From NCBI GenBank assembly GCA_050114795.1, contig JASFRS010000094.1, positions 1 through 9,299 on the forward strand: a stretch of DNA of 9,299 nucleotides. The letters run 5' to 3'. The notes beneath the pieces were generated by a model. It saw nothing but the letters and a program-made list of their open reading frames with translations. It had not been told where the DNA came from and searched no databases. Positions 5,293 through 9,299 of the stretch are shown here, piece after piece. This DNA is from JASFRS01 sp050114795 (GTDB lineage: Bacteria > Pseudomonadota > Alphaproteobacteria > Sphingomonadales > CAKZYD01). The translations under genes were made by a program, and so were the position numbers. The first letter of the stretch is position 1; each line of letters begins with the position of its first letter.

Positions 5293-6234
5293 TTATTTAA
5301 CCGCGCCTTTATGACGAAGGCGCGGTAACATGATAAGCCCTGCGATCACAGGAAAACGCCTGTGCCAGGGCTTAATTTCCATTTTCACCCCCGAATGCCG
5401 GTAAATCTTCCAAGCAAGATAGTCTATGCCACCATCAAATGTAGTCGCCCCTTTTATAAGGCGGAGGGCATGAAGCAACTTGCCTTGGATACGGCGAAAG
5501 AACCAGGCAATACGAGCCTCACGTCTATCTTTAGGCGCAAAGGAGAAAGATATTTGTCCAGTCTCCCTTTCTTCAATGGCAGATAAATTACGAACGGCCG
5601 CCGATGTCACTTCATGATAAAAATTAGACATTAAGTCATAAATTAGCTCTGGCCTACCACCATTCTCTGCACGAAATTCTGTTGTGTAAGTCTGCGAAAA
5701 ACAGAAGGCCCACAGCTCTTTCTCCGATACCGCCGTCATAATCAAAGGGGCACAGTTTGACAAAAGAGTGGTTATCGCCAAACCCAAACAATGGGCAATG
5801 TGTTTTGAAATTTGCTCGTCCCTGAAATAGGCGAGAGCAATAGGTTGTGCGAAACGTGCCCAAATTGCGGGATTGAACGTCTTATCGCTACATAATCTCT
5901 CGAAGTGGGTTGACGACAAGGTTGCATATTTCGCGCGCACGCAAAGCCCATCAATTTCTTCTTCAAAATAAAAGACATTTGGCGGAATAAGCCTATTTCC
6001 AAGCACCCTCCCCCATGATTTGAAAGCACCTCTATAATCGTCAACGATGACGTAGAAGTCCAACATCTGGCCTTCCACCTCACCGGTACGCAGGCAAGAG
6101 CCATAGAATAAAACGGCACTGCAATTAGGGAATCGCTTTGCTATTCGCTTTGCGGCTTTCCTTACATAGGGTGAAATATCCGCGCTTAGAAATGGGGTAA
6201 GGGCTGCATTCAAACTATCGTGTGTCGTCCCCAT
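5293..6234 (-). CDS. cpgC: CpgC-like nucleotidyltransferase-fold protein of ceramide phosphoglycerate synthesis
   Basis: By position and fold this matches Caulobacter CpgC, needed with CpgA and CpgB to make ceramide phosphoglycerate; its exact reaction is, as far as I know, not settled. The protein (313 residues from the ATG at 6234) has an N-terminal nucleotidyltransferase-like core: VLFYGSCLR (about 41-49, the hG[GS] motif at G45-S46), then 12 residues, then LDFYVIVDDY (about 58-67). In the usual hG[GS]x(9-13)Dh[DE]h signature D59 is present, but the second carboxylate position is Y61; D65/D66 follow shortly. The rest is helical with hydrophobic stretches (LGLAITTLLSNCAPLIM, about 150-166) and a very basic C-terminus, suiting a peripheral membrane protein. 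The ATG overlaps the cpgB stop by one base (TGATG); a TTG one codon upstream is less likely. Its last codons form the junction hairpin with spt. The symbol rests mainly on synteny. Confidence 0.72.
   Translation of the reverse strand: MGTTHDSLNAALTPFLSADISPYVRKAAKRIAKRFPNCSAVLFYGSCLRTGEVEGQMLDFYVIVDDYRGAFKSWGRVLGNRLIPPNVFYFEEEIDGLCVRAKYATLSSTHFERLCSDKTFNPAIWARFAQPIALAYFRDEQISKHIAHCLGLAITTLLSNCAPLIMTAVSEKELWAFCFSQTYTTEFRAENGGRPELIYDLMSNFYHEVTSAAVRNLSAIEERETGQISFSFAPKDRREARIAWFFRRIQGKLLHALRLIKGATTFDGGIDYLAWKIYRHSGVKMEIKPWHRRFPVIAGLIMLPRLRHKGAVK
5300..5326. terminator. Hairpin at the spt/cpgC convergent junction
   Basis: ACCGCGCCTT (5300-5309) and AAGGCGCGGT (5317-5326) form a perfect 10-bp stem with a 7-nt loop, starting 10 bp after the spt stop. 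It also encodes the last residues of CpgC (LPRLRHKGAV). Neither strand has a T tract after the stem, so it is not a textbook intrinsic terminator. The placement between convergent genes 3 bp apart supports a bidirectional transcript-end or mRNA 3'-end stabilising role. Confidence 0.55.
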
Positions 6235-7199
6235 CAAAGCCCCACAAATTCCATGACTTCATGGCCATCCAAGGTTATCGGCGTATCCTCATGCGGCATA
6301 AACATTTCGCCATCTAATGTTACTTGCTCCCGCGTATAAACACGAATGACATCTGAGCGACGATAATGCACACCGTTTATTACCGCCTTACCCATCCGAC
6401 CGAACAGCAATGCAAGCATGGAACGGAAAAATGTCCGCCGACTATGTTCAATGGCGGTAAATTTCAATTTACCCTCCCCCATGGCAGAGAAAGGATCTAT
6501 CCCCATAATAAGCCGGTTTAAGGTTGTCACCATGATGACTAGGAAGCGACCGTCAATATAGCCCCCTCCTTTGACCTGGACCCGCGTCATAGGTGCATGG
6601 ACAAAAGACTTTTCGCTATTTCCCTGAACAATGACTCCAAAAAATACCAATAATGTTGTCATGATATGGGAAAGGATATTGGGCAATTTCATCGGATAAA
6701 CATATTTGCGGCAGGCATCAATCCCGCTCACAATCCCAGACGCGCCAAAGAACATACCATAAGTTACCGGGCTGCCATCACCAAGATCCAAACCGATCAG
6801 CGCCCGCTTAGTCTTCTTGCTATCAATCTGTCCTGACAAAGTGAGTTCGCTAATCTGTTGCAATGCGCGTACCGTTGAGCCGCGCATACCAATATCTTTG
6901 GCGATCATATTTGTCTTGCCGCCCGGCAAAACAGCTACGGGAGGCGGGTTTTTGCCGAACGGTCGATTATGGATCAGCGCACTCAAGGTTGCTTGAATTG
7001 TTCCGTCGCCGCCGTTGATAACAAGTATTGTTGGGTTAGCCCTGGCGCACATCAAAAGCGCTTCAGGTATCTCGTCAAACTTGTTAATTTCCACATGAAA
7101 AATGCCCGAGCTTTTCTCAATAAAAGCTCGAACTGCGGGCAGACTTTTTCGATTGGTTGTACTGCCCGGATTGCTTAAAATGGCGACAAGTGGTTGCAT
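6234..7199 (-). CDS. cpgB: CpgB-like ceramide kinase (diacylglycerol kinase catalytic family)
   Basis: Caulobacter CpgB, in the same place next to spt, phosphorylates ceramide with ATP to ceramide 1-phosphate, the first step toward ceramide phosphoglycerate. The 321-residue protein has the lipid kinase signatures: ILSNPGST (7-14, the NPxSG-like start), INGGDGTIQ (61-69, nucleotide-binding GGDGT), AVLPGGKTNMIA (89-100), and VTLDGEMF (293-300) with the D-G-E triad expected in the C-terminal beta-sandwich domain. A hydrophobic stretch near 176-191 (SHIMTTLLVFFGVIV) may bring it to the inner membrane. Length is normal for bacterial DAGK/YegS/LCB5-type enzymes, whose substrate cannot be told from motifs alone, so the ceramide specificity is inferred from context. 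GAGGGG lies just before the ATG, an unusually tight Shine-Dalgarno spacing. cpgA ends 72 bp upstream and cpgC starts in the TGATG overlap, so the three genes form one operon. Confidence 0.85.
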   Translation of the reverse strand: MQPLVAILSNPGSTTNRKSLPAVRAFIEKSSGIFHVEINKFDEIPEALLMCARANPTILVINGGDGTIQATLSALIHNRPFGKNPPPVAVLPGGKTNMIAKDIGMRGSTVRALQQISELTLSGQIDSKKTKRALIGLDLGDGSPVTYGMFFGASGIVSGIDACRKYVYPMKLPNILSHIMTTLLVFFGVIVQGNSEKSFVHAPMTRVQVKGGGYIDGRFLVIMVTTLNRLIMGIDPFSAMGEGKLKFTAIEHSRRTFFRSMLALLFGRMGKAVINGVHYRRSDVIRVYTREQVTLDGEMFMPHEDTPITLDGHEVMEFVGL

Positions 7200-7271
7200 G
7201 CCCCTCAGACCGACTGACGCCTTGCCTTAAACCAAAGGAAGGCTGTTTTTACACTCAACTACTCATAACAT

Positions 7272-7856
7272 CTAACGGCGGCGCCGTTTGCGCTTATTTC
7301 CGCCGAAATATTGCATATTGATATCCATGTCGAGGATTTCATTGCTAATCTCAAACGCCGCTTCATCATGCCGCGGCCGACGCAGCTTCATTTTCGGGTT
7401 ATTGGAAATGCCAAATCCTTCAGAAAAAACATCGGCTTTTCCATTTTCATTACGATCATGAAGAAGGAAAAGTGCGTAAGTCCCTTCTTTTTCAAGCGGC
7501 ACACAAACATCAACGGGGCCACCATCTTCCGGAACCGCAACTTCAATGCGCAATAGCTTCGTACCCTTTTCCAGAAATTCATCCGGATTATCATTATAAA
7601 GCTGCACTCGGACATTGCCTTTGCCGTCTTTGAATTCCTGCACTTTGAGTTTAATCGCTGGAAGCTCCTGCGCGCCTTCACAACGGGCTGCGAATTGATT
7701 CCCCATGATTGTATCTTCATGGGGAAGCTTTAACTCAAGCGATGACGACGGTGTTACCGATTCAACTGCGGCCATTTCCTCGGCCACTGTATTTGGCGCA
7801 AACGCCAACGCCAAGACCGATACACTCAGCGCTTTAATATTCTTATTTAAAGGCAT
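7272..7856 (-). CDS. cpgA: CpgA-like secreted DUF2141 protein
   Basis: This protein (194 residues) begins with a signal peptide: basic MPLNKNIK, hydrophobic ALSVSVLALAFA, and a likely cut after NTVA (about residue 25), so it should act in the periplasm. The mature part has the beta-rich DUF2141 domain: KVQEFKDGKGNVRVQLYND (about 71-89), a Gly/Tyr strand GTYALFLLHD, and HDRNENGKADVFSEGFGISNNP (133 onward, split here for reading only). The DRNENGKAD segment looks like a calcium-binding DxNxNGxxD loop. C59 and C118 are the only two cysteines and could form a disulfide. It ends in a highly basic tail (KRKRRRR), which could contact anionic lipid head groups or LPS. The counterpart in Caulobacter is needed for ceramide phosphoglycerate; its biochemical role is unknown, perhaps head-group processing or lipid handling on the periplasmic side. 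GGAG (7869-7866) is a good ribosome binding site 9 nt before the ATG. It is first in the cpgA-cpgB-cpgC operon. Confidence 0.8.
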   Translation of the reverse strand: MPLNKNIKALSVSVLALAFAPNTVAEEMAAVESVTPSSSLELKLPHEDTIMGNQFAARCEGAQELPAIKLKVQEFKDGKGNVRVQLYNDNPDEFLEKGTKLLRIEVAVPEDGGPVDVCVPLEKEGTYALFLLHDRNENGKADVFSEGFGISNNPKMKLRRPRHDEAAFEISNEILDMDINMQYFGGNKRKRRRR

Positions 7857-7859
7857 AGG

Positions 7860-7940
7860 TTACAACTCCATATCCCAGTTTTCCGCGCCGGAAATCTTTT
7901 CAGCCGCCTCTTCAACATCTTTAAGAAGGCAAAAATATGT
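7860..7940 (-). pseudogene. Possible gene remnant or small peptide upstream of cpgA
   Basis: On the minus strand an open frame between a TAG (7943-7941) and a TAA (7862-7860) reads like the C-terminus of a real protein: KDVEEAAEKISGAENWD then MEL and stop. It is acidic and helical, with codon use like the neighbours, but no ATG, GTG or TTG start lies in the 26 codons. It may be the tail of a decayed gene, a frame disrupted by a base change, or chance. It overlaps the cpgA leader and ends 3 bp before the cpgA start codon. Confidence 0.2.
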
Positions 7941-7959
7941 CTAAACTTGCTAATCTCAA
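7932..7959 (-). promoter_or_regulatory. Possible cpgABC promoter
   Basis: On the minus strand TTGAGA (7959-7954, five of six against TTGACA) and TATTTT (7937-7932, four of six against TATAAT) are 16 bp apart. Transcription would start near 7925, leaving a leader of about 70 nt before the cpgA ATG. This is a match by eye only. Confidence 0.3.
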
Positions 7960-7999
7960 CAGCTTAGTCCAATGTGACGCCGTTTTGATGCTGAAGTGA
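7937..7999 (+). other. Small open frame with a good ribosome binding site upstream of lptF
   Basis: A 20-codon frame (MSKLANLNSL...LMLK, TGA) begins 7 nt after AAGAAGG (7923-7929), a near-consensus Shine-Dalgarno sequence. It lies upstream of the better lptF promoter candidate, so it would need its own promoter. It could be a leader peptide, but chance is as likely. Confidence 0.15.
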
Positions 8000-8028
8000 T
8001 TGTCATTTTGTGGCCCCAATCGCATCAT
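8000..8028 (+). promoter_or_regulatory. Possible sigma-70-type promoter of lptF-lptG
   Basis: TTGTCA (8000-8005, five of six) and CATCAT (8023-8028, four of six) are 17 bp apart. The transcript would start near 8035, about 25 nt before the lptF ATG at 8060. This also argues against the in-frame TTG at 8000 as the lptF start, because that codon would lie in the -35 box. Confidence 0.4.
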
Positions 8029-8037
8029 ATCGCCTTT

Positions 8038-8047
8038 AGTCCGGACT
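8038..8047. promoter_or_regulatory. Perfect 10-bp palindrome before lptF
   Basis: AGTCCGGACT is self-complementary and lies at the expected transcription start of lptF, 12 bp before its ATG. Its position would suit a repressor operator or a short leader hairpin. No regulator is recognised. Confidence 0.3.
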
Positions 8048-8059
8048 TTAGAGACGATT

Positions 8060-9259
8060 ATGTTCCAACGCGTTGACCGATATCTGCTACGGCTGATCAT
8101 TGTGCCAATGATGGTAACCCTCATCATTGCTGCAATGCTTTTGCTTTTGGATAAGATGCTCCGCCTCTTTGATTTTGTCATCAATGAGGGCGGGCCTGTC
8201 TCAGTGGTTTGGCAGATGCTTGGTGCTAAAATCCCACAATATATGGCCTTTGCCATCCCTATTGGTGTGTTTTTAGGGATTCTTCTCGCCTTTCGTCGCC
8301 TCGCACTTTCAAGCGAGCTGGACGCAATGCTTGGCACAGGCATCAGCCAGAATCGTATGCTACGTATTCCGGTTATTGTAGCACTGGTCATGTCGGTCAT
8401 CACATATGTCCTGGTTGGCCATCTCCAACCCATAAGCCGCTATACTTATGAAGAATTGCAATATGAACTTCGCAGTGGCGCCTTGGGTGCCAGCATCAAA
8501 GTGGGCGAATTTGTCGAAATCGATGATAGGCTAACATTACGTATCGAAGAATCACGCGATAACGGTCGCAATTTAATGCGTATTTTCCTTCAAAGAACCA
8601 GTGAGAATGGCGAACAAATCATCGTCACCGCCCAAAATGGGACATTTTTCTCAACCGAAGACCAAGAACGCATCCTCTTTCGTCTATATAATGGGACTTT
8701 GATAAATCTGTCCCCCGAACTAGATTCGCCGCGGACATTACGATTTGAAGTCCATGATTTGCCGATATCCCTTCCCCAAAGCGAAGTCTTCCGCAAAAGA
8801 GGGGAAAAACAGCTTGAGCTTACTATTCCAGAGCTTATTCAAGGTGTGTTTTCCGGAGAATTAGATGAAGAAACATATAATGGATATTCGGGCGACCTCA
8901 ATTACCGATTGATTCAAATCGCAGCAAATTTTGTGCTGCCATTTCTCGCCATCGCGCTTGGCGTTCCACCAAAACGATCCGCAAGCGCAGTTGGTCTCTT
9001 TGCAGGCATCACCTTGCTCATTGTCTTCAATGAATTTGCACAATTTACAGGTAAATTGGTCGAAGAAGGGCAAGCCTCGGCCCTAATGTCTATGTGGGTT
9101 CCCTATCTAGTCTTTGTCGTGATTAGCCTGCACCTATATCGTATTGCCGTTTATAAAGTTGGTGCGCAACCGACCCGGGCGCTTGATGTCGTCGTCAATC
9201 TGGTGGTGACCGCAGTGAAGAAAATCCAGTCCTTGGTGCAAAAGGAGCACACGGTATGA
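8060..9259 (+). CDS. lptF: LPS export ABC transporter permease LptF
   Basis: LptF forms, with LptG and the ATPase LptB, the inner-membrane complex LptB2FG that extracts lipopolysaccharide and passes it to LptC and the periplasmic bridge. The 399-residue protein shows the YjgP/YjgQ plan: three N-terminal membrane helices (about 10-31, 59-79, 101-121), a periplasmic beta-jellyroll (about 122-250), and three C-terminal helices (about 284-302, 309-327, 345-363). RRLALSSELDAMLGTGIS (79-96) is the cytoplasmic coupling helix that contacts LptB. GVPPKRSASAVGLFAG (301-316) matches the conserved start of the fifth helix. The start at ATG 8060 fits the family (MFQRVDRYLLR) and has GAG 6 nt upstream; the in-frame TTG at 8000 would add a polar 20-residue leader and overlap the promoter candidate. 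Its TGA overlaps the next ATG by 4 bp. The gene diverges from cpgA. Confidence 0.93.
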   Translation: MFQRVDRYLLRLIIVPMMVTLIIAAMLLLLDKMLRLFDFVINEGGPVSVVWQMLGAKIPQYMAFAIPIGVFLGILLAFRRLALSSELDAMLGTGISQNRMLRIPVIVALVMSVITYVLVGHLQPISRYTYEELQYELRSGALGASIKVGEFVEIDDRLTLRIEESRDNGRNLMRIFLQRTSENGEQIIVTAQNGTFFSTEDQERILFRLYNGTLINLSPELDSPRTLRFEVHDLPISLPQSEVFRKRGEKQLELTIPELIQGVFSGELDEETYNGYSGDLNYRLIQIAANFVLPFLAIALGVPPKRSASAVGLFAGITLLIVFNEFAQFTGKLVEEGQASALMSMWVPYLVFVVISLHLYRIAVYKVGAQPTRALDVVVNLVVTAVKKIQSLVQKEHTV

Positions 9260-9299
9260 ATGGCTGGCGACATATGAGACGGTTGTTGTTTCCGTCGAG
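9256..9299 (+). CDS. lptG: Probable LptG, first 14 codons only
   Basis: An ATG at 9256 overlaps the lptF stop (ATGA) and the frame stays open to the window edge, reading MNGWRHMRRLLFPS. The LLFPSR-like start resembles alphaproteobacterial LptG N-termini (FPSRTL...), and lptG nearly always follows lptF. Too little is visible for an independent identification; the call is from context. Confidence 0.6.
   Translation, partial: MNGWRHMRRLLFPS

Noticed and set aside
6235..6237. TTG at 6237 as the cpgC start
   Set aside because: The ATG immediately after it forms a TGATG overlap with the cpgB stop, a common coupling arrangement, so ATG is the better choice.
7224..7250. Terminator-like GCCTT...AAGGC stem followed by TGTTTTT on the plus strand between cpgB and cpgA
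   Set aside because: The stem is only 5 bp and faces the plus strand, where no gene ends; spt transcription would have to run about 1.9 kb in antisense to reach it.
8000..8059. TTG at 8000 as an earlier start for lptF
   Set aside because: It would add a polar 20-residue extension before the conserved MFQRVDRYLLR start and sits inside the -35 hexamer candidate; the ATG at 8060 has a ribosome binding site.
7921..8433. 170-codon minus-strand frame over the start of lptF
   Set aside because: It lies antisense to the conserved first membrane helices of LptF and its product is low-complexity Arg/Ser/Ile-rich, as expected for a shadow frame.

Overview
The window looks like a chromosomal stretch of a Gram-negative alphaproteobacterium that makes sphingolipids. 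The genes and their order match, as far as I remember it, the Caulobacter crescentus sphingolipid locus (CCNA_01217 to CCNA_01223). Base composition is only moderately GC (by eye near 45-50%), well below Caulobacter, so this is a different lineage. I cannot name the order or genus from this sequence alone.

Layout. Positions 1-527 (minus) hold the start of recX; its 3' end lies outside the window. Positions 528-942 are a 415-bp non-coding divergent region with short direct repeats, hairpins and possible promoter sites. Positions 943-5289 (plus) hold the sphingoid-base/ceramide genes aasR, cerR, acpR and spt. aasR/cerR and acpR/spt overlap by 4 bp, and a 143-bp gap with a strong hairpin splits the set into two pairs. 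A hairpin sits at the convergent junction, inside the last codons of the opposing gene. Positions 5293-7856 (minus, read from right to left) hold cpgA, cpgB and cpgC, which by homology turn ceramide into anionic ceramide phosphoglycerate. Positions 7857-8059 are a divergent promoter region. Positions 8060-9299 (plus) hold lptF and the first codons of lptG, inner-membrane subunits of the lipopolysaccharide exporter.

How the genes work together (family knowledge plus inference). AasR, a fatty-acyl-AMP-ligase-type enzyme, would load a fatty acid onto the dedicated carrier AcpR. Spt condenses this acyl-AcpR with serine to give 3-oxo-sphinganine. A bacterial ceramide synthase (bCerS), not in this window, would N-acylate it, and CerR would reduce the 3-oxo group. 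CpgB would phosphorylate ceramide, and CpgC (nucleotidyltransferase fold) and CpgA (secreted DUF2141 protein) would take part in forming ceramide phosphoglycerate. In Caulobacter these anionic sphingolipids allow survival without lipid A, so a divergent region shared by cpgA and the lipid A/LPS transport genes lptF-lptG is the most suggestive feature of this arrangement.

The best leads are the cpgA/lptF divergent region, a missing carboxylate in the CpgC nucleotidyltransferase motif, a 9-mer (GGGGCGCAA) found only upstream of the two sphingolipid gene pairs, and hairpins placed between or inside genes. No mobile elements, tRNA or rRNA genes, or CRISPR arrays were seen.
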